A DNA stretch of 64,000 nt from Deltaproteobacteria bacterium (GCA_029262415.1 JAJCZL010000027.1:1-64000); one strand, 5' to 3'; positions 52,776 through 62,469 are shown, numbered from the stretch's first letter. Translations and numbers: made by a program. Notes: generated from the sequence alone by a model not told the origin.

Positions 52776-54082
52776 GTTCGGTTCTCCCTGCGGGTAGTTG
52801 CCGTGCGAACGGCGTCCGAGGTATGCGCCTGTGCACTCGGCGAAACAATTGAGGCTTGCCGCAAGACAACGGCGGTGATGGTCGCTGCGGCGAGGGCATT
52901 CAATGAGACGACCGCAGTGCGGACGGTTGGGAACTGCTCAAGGTAGCCCAGCACCGCATACGTGGAGAGGTAGTTCGCGCCGATGATCGTGCCTGCAATC
53001 ACAACGACGGCGCGGCTGATCCGACCTTCGGTGCTTGCGTACGGCGCGACACCAACCCACGCGGCCGCGACTGGGACGCATAGCAGGAGTGCGTCATAGG
53101 CTTGGTGATAGAATCCCGAGAGGGTGATGCAGGAGATCACAGCTACCGCGGAACGTCGCTGCGTCGGCGAATTTCCGGTCGTACTCCGGCGTAAGCAGGT
53201 GCCGCCGACAGCGAGCAATCCCAACATCACGGCGAAAGTGAAGACGCGCGGTGCAGGGCGGCCAAGGGCGTGGGCTACCAGAAAAAAAACATCGGAACGG
53301 TGCGCCGATGTTTGGTACCCGGTCCATCTGGTCTGCCCCCAACCGGCGATGTTATCTACGATCGCTGATGCCGCCGGTTCGACGCCGCCGACACCGACGG
53401 CGATCCAAGCGAAGCCGGCAAGGCACGAGACGGTGGTGAAAGCCGCTCCGTAGGCTACGGCGGTCGTGTTGCCGCGCAGCGCAAGCAGCGCGAACACGGG
53501 AATTCCGAAGGTCGGTTTGGTCGCGGTTACTGCCAACAGGGCACCCGCTAAAGCAGGACTCGAAGCCGCGAACCACACCGCGCCGTAGGTTGCTGAGGTC
53601 ATCAACGCGCCGCTTTGGCCGACGAACAGGTTTAGCTCACCTGGGTGCGACAGGACGATTGCTGCGGCTCCTAACATCGTCTGCGCCGGCGTCGGACGGA
53701 TGCCGCATATCCGCAGGGTTGCCAAGCAAAGCAACGCCGAGAGCAACAGGTTCAGGCCAAGATAGAGGGTTTGCGCGGCACCGTGCGGCAAGGCTGCGAA
53801 GGGAAGGTACAAAAGCAGGTGTGAAGGCGCGTAGGCCGGGAAGCGGTTGTTGACGGGGTAGCGCGCGCGGTAAGCCTCAACATCGTAGGGATTGTTGCCC
53901 TCGAGCGCCGCAGTAACCGGGTAGTAAACGGCGTCGCGGAAGTCTACCAACGCGTTGGCTGGTGTGTGCGGGGATCCGGGCACGTTCATGTTGACGTACA
54001 CGCGTCCGCCAACCACCGCGACTACCACGGCGAGTACAAGCGAGGCCACGAGCGTGGATGGTGGTGGGAGAAGTTGCTTCAA
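52772..54082 (-). CDS. GT87-type membrane mannosyltransferase-like protein
   Basis: The 436-residue protein has about 10 helices, an early periplasmic loop with VDFRDAVYYPVTAALEGNNPY, then FPAYAPSHLLLYLPFA and a KPTFGIP motif, matching the GT87 (DUF2029) family of polyprenyl-phosphate sugar transferases. Start TTG 54082 is the first in frame and lacks a strong ribosome site. It is coupled to the GST gene by ATGA. The acceptor may be a lipid or glycan; no direct evidence. Confidence 0.78.
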   Translation of the reverse strand: MKQLLPPPSTLVASLVLAVVVAVVGGRVYVNMNVPGSPHTPANALVDFRDAVYYPVTAALEGNNPYDVEAYRARYPVNNRFPAYAPSHLLLYLPFAALPHGAAQTLYLGLNLLLSALLCLATLRICGIRPTPAQTMLGAAAIVLSHPGELNLFVGQSGALMTSATYGAVWFAASSPALAGALLAVTATKPTFGIPVFALLALRGNTTAVAYGAAFTTVSCLAGFAWIAVGVGGVEPAASAIVDNIAGWGQTRWTGYQTSAHRSDVFFLVAHALGRPAPRVFTFAVMLGLLAVGGTCLRRSTTGNSPTQRRSAVAVISCITLSGFYHQAYDALLLCVPVAAAWVGVAPYASTEGRISRAVVVIAGTIIGANYLSTYAVLGYLEQFPTVRTAVVSLNALAAATITAVVLRQASIVSPSAQAHTSDAVRTATTRRENRT

Positions 54083-54227
54083 GATGACGCGCGAAGATCC
54101 ACTGACACGGGGACCCTTCGGAAATCAGTGTATACGTTAGGATTGTCGCTGCATAGCAAGGTCGGCGTCGCTCCATGTCAAGGGCGCGGCCTTTCCTTAA
54201 CGGCTTGGGTGGTTTCTACTGCGCAGC

Positions 54228-55151
54228 ATGAACATAGGCTTGGCAGTCGGCGGGGGCGAAGGCTCGACGCTGGAGGAAATGACCGACCGGATTGTCGAGG
54301 CCGAGAACGACGGTTTTGCATCGGTGTGGATGGCAAACGTATTTAACCTCGATGCACTCACTGCACTTGCGTTCGCAGGCAAGAATACCAGGCGCATTGA
54401 ACTCGGGACAGCCGTCATCCCAACCTATCCGCGACACCCGCACGCGCTTGCGCAGCAGGCACTTACCGCCGAGCAAGCCACCGGTGGACGGTTGGTACTC
54501 GGAATCGGGCGAAGCCACAAACTCGTCATTGAGACGATGTTCGGCATTCCCTATGACAAACCGATCGCGCATATGCGCGAGTACGTGACCGTTCTCAAAG
54601 AGCTGATGGAGAAAGGCGCGGCCGGCGTTAGCGGCGAGGCGTATCAGGTCAACGCGCCACTGAAGATTAAGAACTCCAAACCGGTCCCGGTCATGATCGG
54701 CGCGCTGCGACCGAAGATGCTCGAGGTTTGCGGAACGCTTTGCGACGGCACGCTGACCTGGATGGCCGGTCCTAAGTACATTGAGAACGAGATTGAACCG
54801 CGTCTTCGCCGTGCGGCCAAAGCCGCGGGCCGCGACAAGCCCAGGATCGTCGCTTCACTCCCGGTGTGTGTGACTGACGATCCCGATGGCGCGCGCGAAG
54901 TTATCGGCAAGGCACTGCAGATCTATGGTCAGCTGCCGGTCTACCGCGCCTGCTTGGACGCAGAGGGCGCCGCCGGTCCGGCCGACATCGCGCTGGTCGG
55001 TGATGAGAAAACGGTGGAAGAAGGGTTGCGCCGCGTGGCTGCCTGCGGAGCCTCTGATTTTTACGCTGCGGCTGTCGCGGTGGGAGCCGACCGCGGCGTT
55101 TCTTTAGCGCGCACAAACGACCTACTGAAAGGACTGGCGGGTAAGCTCTAG
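54228..55151 (+). CDS. LLM class F420-dependent oxidoreductase
   Basis: The 307-residue TIM-barrel protein has the start MNIGLAVGGGEG, ELGTAVIPTYPRHPHALAQQALTAEQATGGRLVLGIGRSH-type block and KPVPVMIGALRPKMLEVCG. This matches an actinobacterial/proteobacterial LLM subfamily assigned to F420. It is transcribed alone, between the minus-strand GT87 gene and the convergent unknown gene. Substrate unknown. Confidence 0.88.
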   Translation: MNIGLAVGGGEGSTLEEMTDRIVEAENDGFASVWMANVFNLDALTALAFAGKNTRRIELGTAVIPTYPRHPHALAQQALTAEQATGGRLVLGIGRSHKLVIETMFGIPYDKPIAHMREYVTVLKELMEKGAAGVSGEAYQVNAPLKIKNSKPVPVMIGALRPKMLEVCGTLCDGTLTWMAGPKYIENEIEPRLRRAAKAAGRDKPRIVASLPVCVTDDPDGAREVIGKALQIYGQLPVYRACLDAEGAAGPADIALVGDEKTVEEGLRRVAACGASDFYAAAVAVGADRGVSLARTNDLLKGLAGKL

Positions 55152-55176
55152 CAGCAGTGGCCGCTGCGCGCGCCGA

Positions 55177-55785
55177 CTACAGAAGCCGGACCATCGCGAA
55201 GTAGGTTCCGGTCTCACGTTCGTCGCGTGTATGAGCGGCAACGTATACATCGTCGGCGACTGCGCGCACATAGGTTACGAGTCCATCGTAGATCCGTTTG
55301 CCGAGCCCTATATTGTTTGGGCGAATGCGCGGCCAGTCGGCGGGGGCCTCAGGGGGAACCATCGTGTAGTCGAAAGCGACCGACCCGTGCTCGGAGACCA
55401 GCGAGTTGTGTACGGTGTAGTAGCCGGGACCGATCACCGGTTTGCTGTAGGTCTCTGAGTAACCCCAAAGCGTGTCATTACCGACCAACACCGGTGGGCG
55501 GCAGCAGATCATGTTAAACGATGGGAAGGTTCGTTGAGAGCCGTGACAATGAAAGACCACAGCCTCCATCGGTTTGACCGTCGCCGGTACCAGGTCTTCG
55601 ACTTCGATTTGGCGGCCCGGCGCAGCTTTGTCCCATAGACCCTGCAGTATCACGCCGCCTTTCAACGAATTTACAGCCTCGACCTTGTGTGTCAGATCGA
55701 GCCTGTTGAACACATAGGCGACGTCGGTGAGATCGGTGTTGGGCTCGAATATGAGGTTGTGGAGCCGGTAGTACGGGTCGAACAT
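55177..55785 (-). CDS. hypothetical protein
   Basis: The 202-residue protein starts at ATG 55785 (MFDPYYRLHNLIF); a longer in-frame TTG at 55869 is possible. I do not recognise it. It is soluble, has MEAVVFHCHGSQRTFPSFNMICCRPP (His and Cys pairs), and ends DERETGTYFAMVRLL. It stands between an LLM gene and the hybrid kinase gene, with no clear operon partner. Confidence 0.6.
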   Translation of the reverse strand: MFDPYYRLHNLIFEPNTDLTDVAYVFNRLDLTHKVEAVNSLKGGVILQGLWDKAAPGRQIEVEDLVPATVKPMEAVVFHCHGSQRTFPSFNMICCRPPVLVGNDTLWGYSETYSKPVIGPGYYTVHNSLVSEHGSVAFDYTMVPPEAPADWPRIRPNNIGLGKRIYDGLVTYVRAVADDVYVAAHTRDERETGTYFAMVRLL

Positions 55786-56006
55786 GCTGTCACCGCAAGG
55801 ACGGTTCTCTCCGGAATGAAAAACTGGCCCGCGAGGCGAGATGATAGTCTTCCCCGCTAGGTGTAGCAACGAGGCTGGAGGGCTGTAAATCGAGAAAGGG
55901 CGCCTACATACACACCCATCCCCGGCTATGCGTAGGCGTACGCTGTGTGCATGGCGTAGCGCTAAGCCGGAGGGAAGCGGTGCCCTGCAAGGCTCGCTAG
56001 GGGGGC

Positions 56007-59000
56007 TCAGCTCGAAGTCGGCGTTTCGTCGCCTGCGGTGCCGGCGATCAGCACGACGGGCTCGGGCGCGTGTGCTCCGCCCGGACGTCGGATCTTAGAG
56101 ACGAGTTCCCTGAGGGCTTCGCCAACCTCGGGGTTCGCAATGGCCTCCAACGGCAACGCGTCGTCCATCGCTAGTTCGGTAAGAAGAACGACACTGATCT
56201 CGGCCGTGTCCGGGTTGTCGCGCAGCATACCGATCAGTTTCTGGCTGTCGAGAGTGGTGCATGACCCCCCGACGATGATTAGGTCCGGCTGTGTCTTCAG
56301 CGCCGATTCCAGACAGGTTTCTTCGTCGTAGACCTGTGTCACCTGATACCCGTGGCCGCTGAGATCGGCGTCGATCGGCTCGGCTTCTGTAGGATTGTCG
56401 ACCACCAGGAGAAGCTGCTTGGGTCGGTCTCCGAGCAGGCTGTGCACGGTGCGCAGCAAGCGCGGTCCGCTGACCGGTTTGTCCAAGTACGCGTCCGCAC
56501 CGATATGCAACGCATGTGCTTGGTTGCCGATGCCGCCAAGCACGGAGAGCAAGACCACCGGGATGTCGCGTAGCGCAGGGTCCTTGCGTAACGCGTCTAC
56601 CACATCGTACCCCGATAGCTCGGGCATCATCACATCTAGCGTGATGAGGTCGGGACGCGACTGCTTGGCAACTTCGAGCGCATCCCTTCCGCCGGAGGCT
56701 TGTAGAACGGTGATCCCGTTGCTTTCTAAGTGAAACGCGATGATCGAGCGCGTAGATTTATCATCGTCGACGACGAGCACGACCGGCTTGCGCGACTTGC
56801 CGTCGCCGACTGCGGTGTTCTCGCGCTCGACCGTGTCGTGCGCGGGGGCTAACGCCTGGGGATCGGGCGAAGGCGGGGGCTCAAGGGAAACCGTTGGTCC
56901 CTCGGCCGCGCGGGGGTAGGGCAGATTGAAGTAGAAGGTACTGCCCGCACCGCGCTTTGATTCGATCCAGATATCTCCGCGGAAGTGCAACACTATTTCT
57001 TTGCAGATCGGCAGGCCCAATCCGGTTCCCTTAGGGCGGTCGGTTTGGACGTCACCGATCTGTTTGAACCTTTGGAAAACGAGCTGCTGGTCGTCGGCAT
57101 CGATTCCAACCCCGTCGTCGGTGATACTGAAAAGTACCCCTTGGTCCGAATGCTTCACTGCGATGCGGACACGGCCGCCCTCGTCGGTAAACTTCAGAGC
57201 GTTCGATACGAGGTTGGTCAAGACTTGGCGTATCTTGTCGCGGTCGACTTCGATCTCGCACAACCCATCCTCGAAATCGGTTTCCAGTGCGACGCCGCGT
57301 TCGGCGGCATATGCGGCGAACATCTCCGACACGCTTCGCGCGAGCTCGACTGGGGAGCTGGGTTCGACGTGCCAGTCGACTGCCCCCGAGTCCATTTTGG
57401 ACAGGTCGAGCATGTCGTTGACCAGGCGCGTGAGCCTCTGTGTCTCGCCGAAAATGATCCCGGAGAACTTTTCGATGACCTCAGGCTTGGTGTTGAGGTA
57501 CTTCCGCAGGATGTTGGCCGAAGACATGATGCACGACAGCGGCGTACGGATCTCGTGCGATATGGTGCTTATGAAATCCGCTTTGAGCTTCTCGAGCTCG
57601 CGTTCGCGGGTAATATCGCGAACCATGGCTGTGAATGCGATTCGTCCTTCGTGACGCATTTCGTTGGCTGCAATCTCTATCGGAAACGAAGAACCGTGCG
57701 CTCTAATACCCTCGGCTACGCCACGGGTACCGACATACAATCCCATCAGCGCGCGGATCGGCTGCGCAGTTGCAAGCTCGGCTTGGTCAGTGGCTATGGG
57801 TCGGATGAAAGCGCCAACGCTGGCTCCGACAATCTCGTCTTTGGGCAGTCCGAAGATCTGTTCGGCGGCAGGATTTGCCGTCAGAACGACACCGCTGTCG
57901 CCGTCGACCGTGATGATGCCGTCGGCGGCGCTGCGCAGGATCGCCCGCGTCGAAGCCTCCGAGCGTTGTAGTTCTTTCTCCACCTGCAAGCGTTCGAGTT
58001 CGGCGGCTGCGCGTGATGCGAACACGCGCAGCAGTTCCTGATCGTTTGCAGCCGACGGTAGTGTGTCATCATGGAAGGCACTTAAGACGCCGAGGACACT
58101 GCCGTTGCTATCAGTAAGCGCATAGCCGACGTAGCTATCTACATTGAAGTCATGTGCGAAGGTACAGTCTGGAAACGCTTCGCGTAGACCCTCGCGGTAG
58201 AGCGCAGATCCATTGGCGACGACTTCGGCGCACGGAGTTCCGGGCAGGGGGTGTTCGGCGTCGCGTTGAATCGAGGTGCCGTCCCACATGCTGAGGAACC
58301 GAATCGTCTGGTCCCCTCGCGTCATGCCGACGGCCACCCAACGGGTCCCGAGCGCGCGGGCTAGGGCAATGACCAGGGCATCAAGGAATGCTTTACCGGT
58401 CTTCGACGCGGTTCCTTCAAAGATCGCCCGCAAGCGTTCGCGGCTCTGCTGGAGGTCGTTGTTGACGACCCGGAGTTCACGGGTTCGTTCGGCGACCTCT
58501 TCCTCGAGTTTGCCCCGATGCTTTTGCAGTTCAACGTCGCGGTCCTGGATCTGCTTGACCATTTCGTTGAAGCCGTCGATGAGGCCGCCGACCTCATCGT
58601 TTCCGAACTTACGCGCTCGCACGGTGAAGTCTTTCTGCCGTGAGATGCTCCCAACCGTCTCGGCGAGTGCCAGGATAGGTGTGGAGATAACCTTTTGCAG
58701 TCTGCCGGAGACGGCAAGCACAAGGGCGAAAGCAAAGCTGATCAAGGTTGCGCCTACGGCCACGAACCTCGATATCCGCGTGTTTAGCTGACTCAGATCC
58801 GACTCGATATAGACGTAGCCGAGAACCTCGCCGTCAAAGCTGATTGAGCGACGTACTGTCAACCTGTCGTCGACAAACGCGTAGCCGTTGGACTGCAATC
58901 GTGCGATGGTCTTGTTTTGGGGTTGATCCCAGCGGCGGTACGTGGCGAGCGTGTCACCATCGGGTCCGAGGAGTGAAGCTCGCGTGACGGCACGGCGTTT

Positions 59001-59237
59001 TTCCATGCCCGAGAGGATTACGCCGGCTGCTTCGTGGTCGTTGAAGGTCAGCGCCGCGGTGCAGTTGACCGCGATGATGTCGGCTTCGACCGCAAGTTCA
59101 GCGGCCATCGAGTCTTTGTAAGTGGTTATGTCGTAGAAAAGGAAAGCGCCCGTCGCCAGCAGCAACGTGACCGAACTGGTCGCTACGATGACGCCGACGA
59201 GCTTGTAGCGAATGGAGAGGTCGCGCAGTCTATTCAT
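56007..59237 (-). CDS. hybrid sensor histidine kinase (CHASE8-HAMP-GAF-PAS-HisKA-HATPase-REC-REC)
   Basis: The 1076-residue protein has a first membrane helix (about 12-36), a periplasmic CHASE8-like sensor (about 40-155), a second helix (about 156-178), HAMP, a coiled coil, GAF (about 270-420), PAS (about 430-545), HisKA with His561 (STISHEIRTPL), an ATPase domain (about 665-772; GTGLGLPI) and two receivers. REC1 (about 819-935) has Asp868 and Lys920. REC2 (about 941-1050) has Gly990 where the Asp should be (LIIVGGS), so it is probably not phosphorylated. It closes the receptor-YfiR-kinase operon and may read YfiR state. Confidence 0.92.
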   Translation of the reverse strand: MNRLRDLSIRYKLVGVIVATSSVTLLLATGAFLFYDITTYKDSMAAELAVEADIIAVNCTAALTFNDHEAAGVILSGMEKRRAVTRASLLGPDGDTLATYRRWDQPQNKTIARLQSNGYAFVDDRLTVRRSISFDGEVLGYVYIESDLSQLNTRISRFVAVGATLISFAFALVLAVSGRLQKVISTPILALAETVGSISRQKDFTVRARKFGNDEVGGLIDGFNEMVKQIQDRDVELQKHRGKLEEEVAERTRELRVVNNDLQQSRERLRAIFEGTASKTGKAFLDALVIALARALGTRWVAVGMTRGDQTIRFLSMWDGTSIQRDAEHPLPGTPCAEVVANGSALYREGLREAFPDCTFAHDFNVDSYVGYALTDSNGSVLGVLSAFHDDTLPSAANDQELLRVFASRAAAELERLQVEKELQRSEASTRAILRSAADGIITVDGDSGVVLTANPAAEQIFGLPKDEIVGASVGAFIRPIATDQAELATAQPIRALMGLYVGTRGVAEGIRAHGSSFPIEIAANEMRHEGRIAFTAMVRDITRERELEKLKADFISTISHEIRTPLSCIMSSANILRKYLNTKPEVIEKFSGIIFGETQRLTRLVNDMLDLSKMDSGAVDWHVEPSSPVELARSVSEMFAAYAAERGVALETDFEDGLCEIEVDRDKIRQVLTNLVSNALKFTDEGGRVRIAVKHSDQGVLFSITDDGVGIDADDQQLVFQRFKQIGDVQTDRPKGTGLGLPICKEIVLHFRGDIWIESKRGAGSTFYFNLPYPRAAEGPTVSLEPPPSPDPQALAPAHDTVERENTAVGDGKSRKPVVLVVDDDKSTRSIIAFHLESNGITVLQASGGRDALEVAKQSRPDLITLDVMMPELSGYDVVDALRKDPALRDIPVVLLSVLGGIGNQAHALHIGADAYLDKPVSGPRLLRTVHSLLGDRPKQLLLVVDNPTEAEPIDADLSGHGYQVTQVYDEETCLESALKTQPDLIIVGGSCTTLDSQKLIGMLRDNPDTAEISVVLLTELAMDDALPLEAIANPEVGEALRELVSKIRRPGGAHAPEPVVLIAGTAGDETPTSS

Positions 59238-59256
59238 AATATTCGCGCAGGAGGTC

Positions 59257-59859
59257 CTACTCGCGCACCCGGCGCGCAAGGCTGAGGAGTTGCGAGTTGA
59301 AGGTTATGCCCACCAAGCCTGCGCTGTGGGTGTTGATATCGAACCGGGTTTTCTTGTTCTCGATCAACAACCGCACCATCCCCCCGTTGGCTGCAAAGGC
59401 TTCCGAGTCGCCGACGGTCAGGACCGTGCGACCCTTGAGCCGCTGCATAAGGCGTGCCATTCGAGGGCCGTCGGGAGCGCTCACAAACGCGATGTGACAG
59501 CCGTCGTCGTTGGTCGGTTCCTCGAGGATTTTGAGTAAAGTGAGTCGGCCATGGGCCTTTCGCCCGGCCAATACGGCGTGGAGCGGCTCGCCAAAGGGGT
59601 CGTCACCGACGATGCATAACGCGAGCGGCTCGGTTTTCGAGGCAAACGTGCCGTCAGGCCACGCTACAAACTTTGCGAAGTTGTACAAGAATGCCGCTTT
59701 GACTTGATATTCGATGTCGGGCTCACCCACCTGCGCGTGCGTCGGCGGCGGTGACGTGCACAGCATTGCGCACGTCACAATCATGCTCGCGACGGCCGGC
59801 CGCAGGCGGAAAAACAGGCGGCCTGCGCACCGGCTCGAGTGTTGTCTCCCGATAAGCAA
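59257..59859 (-). CDS. YfiR-like periplasmic protein
   Basis: The 200-residue protein starts at TTG 59859, where AGGAG lies 7-8 nt upstream. An Arg-rich N-terminus leads to a signal-like helix (SMIVTCAMLC, cut near THAQV). YQVKAAFLYNFAKFVAWP and RFDINTHSAGLVGITFNSQLL are the YfiR family marks, with two conserved Cys (LALCIVGDDP, DGCHIAF). YfiR relatives bind and restrain a membrane signalling partner. Here it lies between the TonB receptor and the hybrid kinase, so the kinase is the likely partner. Confidence 0.9.
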   Translation of the reverse strand: MLIGRQHSSRCAGRLFFRLRPAVASMIVTCAMLCTSPPPTHAQVGEPDIEYQVKAAFLYNFAKFVAWPDGTFASKTEPLALCIVGDDPFGEPLHAVLAGRKAHGRLTLLKILEEPTNDDGCHIAFVSAPDGPRMARLMQRLKGRTVLTVGDSEAFAANGGMVRLLIENKKTRFDINTHSAGLVGITFNSQLLSLARRVRE

Positions 59860-59881
59860 CTTGAGTCTCCTGGGTTGCTTC

Positions 59882-61987
59882 CTAACGTTCCCAGGTCACC
59901 ATCAAATAGCCTGAGCGTTCCACGGGTGTGGCCTGGCCGCTCGCGAATGCCGACTCGCCGAACTCGAAGTGTTCGTTTTCGGTGAGGTTGCGTCCGACCA
60001 AAGCGATCTCCAAGCCATCGACGGGCAACCAGCCCAAGCGCAGATCGCCGGTGAAATAGCTGGCGACTCTTGTTCCGTTAACGCTGAAGCCGTCTACCCA
60101 ACGAAGAGTTGCATTGAGTTCGAGATCTGCGGACAGCTGAAACAGTCCGCGCATAAAGGCTCTGTTGCGCGGGGAGGCATCCTCGAACCCTTCATCGATC
60201 GAGGCAACTGTGACCGAGGGGTCGAGCCGGAGGTTGAGGCGCAAAAAGCTGTAGCCGAGCCGGAACTGCGTACGTTGGCTCGGAACCCAGTCTGCTGAGA
60301 GTTCTCCCCCGTAACCTTCACCCTCCATTTTGTTGGTGGCGTCGGCGACAATGGCAATCCCGAGCCTGGGGTCGGCCTCGAAGCTCGAGCGCTGCACTAC
60401 GGCACGCAGCGTGTCGTAGTCGTTGTAGAAGCCGGCAATGTCCAACGAAACGGTGTCGCTGAGTTGCGGCCGGTAGCCGAGTTCGAGGGCGAGAAGTTCT
60501 TCGGAGTCGACGTCCCTGTTACCACGGAGCAAGACGGCGGCTGGAGACGGGGGTACGCCCGGAGCCAGTGCGTTTGTCGGGAGCACGCGCGAGAAAATCT
60601 CGATGTCGTTCTCCACCCGTGACGGCGAACGAACGGCGCGTGAAACCGCGCCCCAGATGGTGTGGCGATCTGCCGGCTTGAACAAGAAGCGCGCGGTCGG
60701 CTGCGCCTCGAAGCCGGTGTAGTCGGTTTGCTCGAACTTCGAACCGAGGGTGAGTACCAAGCGATCGTCGAGGAGCGAAGTCTCGTCCTGGATAAACGCG
60801 GAAAAGACGTTGACGGTATCGTCGGGCGGCGTCAGCGTGAACACGATGCTGTTAGAGTGTTGATCGTTGACGTAGCGGTAACCGAGCCCCCAGATCAACT
60901 CGCTGTTGTCACCAATGGGAAGGTCGTGCTGGAAGGCGATGTCGATAGTGTTGCGGTATTGGTTAAAATTATTTGCCTGCCGATCGACTCGGTCGTAGTA
61001 GACCTGTAGCTCGGTCTGTTCTCCTCCCCCCAGCAAATGTTTCCAGCGACCGAGGATATTGCCGCCGGCAAAGTCGGTTTCGGCGCGAAATCGTCCGGTA
61101 GTAAACGGCGCGCTGAGCGTAGGCTCGACCTGCCGGGCGAAGCTTTGTCCGTCGTAGTACTCGCCCTGTACCGTAAGCGAGTCTGTCTCGGAGGCCTCCC
61201 AGTCCAACCGTCCGCCGCCGCGCACGTTGCGCCACTGGTCATCGCCGATCGGTACCGTCGGTCCTTCGAATCCTTCGCGCTCCAATGATTTCGCGTAGAC
61301 GCGCATGTAAGCGTTGTCGCCGATCTTGGCGCCGTGCCGTACGACGAACGTTCCTTGCTCCTCGTTGCCGCCTAGTGCCGAGATCAGCGTGCCTTGGGTG
61401 TCTTGCGCACGCTTGGTGATGATATTTATGACACCGTTCACCGCGTTTGCGCCCCACAGGGTTCCGCCCGGACCGCGTACGACTTCGATGCGCTCGATGT
61501 CTTCGAGCACAGTGTCTTGAACGTCCCAGTAGGTACCCGCGAACAACGGTGTGTACACCGAGCGTCCGTCGATCAAGACCAGCAGCTTGTTGGCGAAGCG
61601 ATCGTTGAACCCACGGATGGTGATTGCATAGGTGTGGCGGTTGATCGCCGCGACCTCGACGCCGGGAACCAACCTCAGTGCGTCCATGATACTGGTCGCG
61701 CCGGAGCGTCGTATGTCGTCTTCAGTGAGTACGTAGGCCGCAGCGCTCGAATCGGACAGCTTGCGGGCCTTTTTCGCCGCGGTGGTGATCTCGATATCCA
61801 TGAGCTCTTGAAGATTGAGCTCGAGGTAGCGCGACGGTACCAAGCCCCTTGCACCGGCAACTTGTATCGCGGCTGCAACCTGGGCCGGCTGGGCTTGTTC
61901 GTTAGCTAGAGAAGGTCCTGGTGCCGCAAGTGAAAGGAAGGCGAGGGCACAGAATACTGTAGCAAAACATTGTTGTTGTATTTTCAT
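59882..61987 (-). CDS. TonB-dependent outer-membrane receptor
   Basis: The 701-residue protein has a signal peptide (cut near SLANEQ), a plug domain (LTEDDIRRSGATSIMDALRLVPGVEV, VLIDGRSVYTPLF, RGPGGTLWGANAVNGVINIITK) and a 22-strand barrel ending in an aromatic/Arg residue. The ELMDIEITTAAKKARKLS stretch before the plug is common in receptors paired with YfiR. It starts at ATG 61987 with TGAGG upstream. It is the first gene of a three-gene minus-strand operon. Substrate unknown. Confidence 0.92.
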   Translation of the reverse strand: MKIQQQCFATVFCALAFLSLAAPGPSLANEQAQPAQVAAAIQVAGARGLVPSRYLELNLQELMDIEITTAAKKARKLSDSSAAAYVLTEDDIRRSGATSIMDALRLVPGVEVAAINRHTYAITIRGFNDRFANKLLVLIDGRSVYTPLFAGTYWDVQDTVLEDIERIEVVRGPGGTLWGANAVNGVINIITKRAQDTQGTLISALGGNEEQGTFVVRHGAKIGDNAYMRVYAKSLEREGFEGPTVPIGDDQWRNVRGGGRLDWEASETDSLTVQGEYYDGQSFARQVEPTLSAPFTTGRFRAETDFAGGNILGRWKHLLGGGEQTELQVYYDRVDRQANNFNQYRNTIDIAFQHDLPIGDNSELIWGLGYRYVNDQHSNSIVFTLTPPDDTVNVFSAFIQDETSLLDDRLVLTLGSKFEQTDYTGFEAQPTARFLFKPADRHTIWGAVSRAVRSPSRVENDIEIFSRVLPTNALAPGVPPSPAAVLLRGNRDVDSEELLALELGYRPQLSDTVSLDIAGFYNDYDTLRAVVQRSSFEADPRLGIAIVADATNKMEGEGYGGELSADWVPSQRTQFRLGYSFLRLNLRLDPSVTVASIDEGFEDASPRNRAFMRGLFQLSADLELNATLRWVDGFSVNGTRVASYFTGDLRLGWLPVDGLEIALVGRNLTENEHFEFGESAFASGQATPVERSGYLMVTWER

Positions 61988-62352
61988 GGGTAGAACCTCA
62001 TATGCTCGTGCTACGAGCGGTTTTACAGCCGCACCTCAGGTCGTAGCGTGTCGGGCAACCGGCCCGTTCAGGGTCGGCGCCCGTTAGCAGCTCGTCCGAC
62101 AACAATATCAGGCTGTATGCGGGGGCGCTGCTCTGATCGCATAGCGTCGGAAAAAGGCTGCGCACGGGAACCCGGGAAGCCGCAAACCCTTGGCAACGGC
62201 GGCTTTCCGACTCCGGCGGAGAAGCCGTGGTGTTGAGACAGCGCGGGGCGGACGCTACCCTCAGGACCCGTCGGACTAGACCGTGCGCAGCAGGCGGCGC
62301 CGAATGCGCTGGTGCGGACAGCGGGTCGAGCCGGCGCAACGAGAGGAGAGTC
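61988..62352. promoter_or_regulatory. 365-bp divergent region upstream of the TonB receptor and SirB1-like genes
   Basis: It holds a perfect 5-bp stem at 62052-62066 (CGGGC/GCCCG) and a bulged 9-bp stem at 62175-62208. I compared it by eye with cobalamin and c-di-GMP-I riboswitches and found no match to the core motifs. Promoters for both directions should be here. Confidence 0.35.
62175..62208. repeat. hairpin (9-bp stem with one bulged T)
   Basis: GGAAGCCGC (62175-62183) pairs with GCGGCTTTCC (62199-62208) apart from one extra T, around a 15-nt loop. No T-run follows on either strand. Confidence 0.4.
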
Positions 62353-62469
62353 ATGGCAGCGATAAAGGCCCACGGCGCGTATATTCGGTCTCATCGTCGG
62401 CAATCCGGTGCTTTATCAGACGAATTGGCAGTAGGCCCGGCAAAGGTCGTCGGGCGTTCGGGAGCCTAA
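62353..62469 (+). CDS. possible 38-residue small protein or leader
   Basis: An ATG at 62353 follows GAGAGGAGAGTC, one of the best ribosome sites in the window. The frame encodes 38 residues (MAAIKAHGAYIRSHRRQSGA and on), mildly basic, no helix or known motif, and ends 4 bp before the TTG of the SirB1-like gene. Coupled translation is possible. The short length makes chance likely, so confidence is modest. Confidence 0.4.
   Translation: MAAIKAHGAYIRSHRRQSGALSDELAVGPAKVVGRSGA

Noticed and set aside
56985-57971. 328-codon plus-strand frame
   Set aside because: It is antisense to the hybrid kinase core; the kinase motifs decide the strand.
61988-62352. Possible cobalamin or c-di-GMP-I riboswitch before the TonB receptor
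   Set aside because: Hairpins exist, but the conserved core boxes of both classes are missing on either strand.
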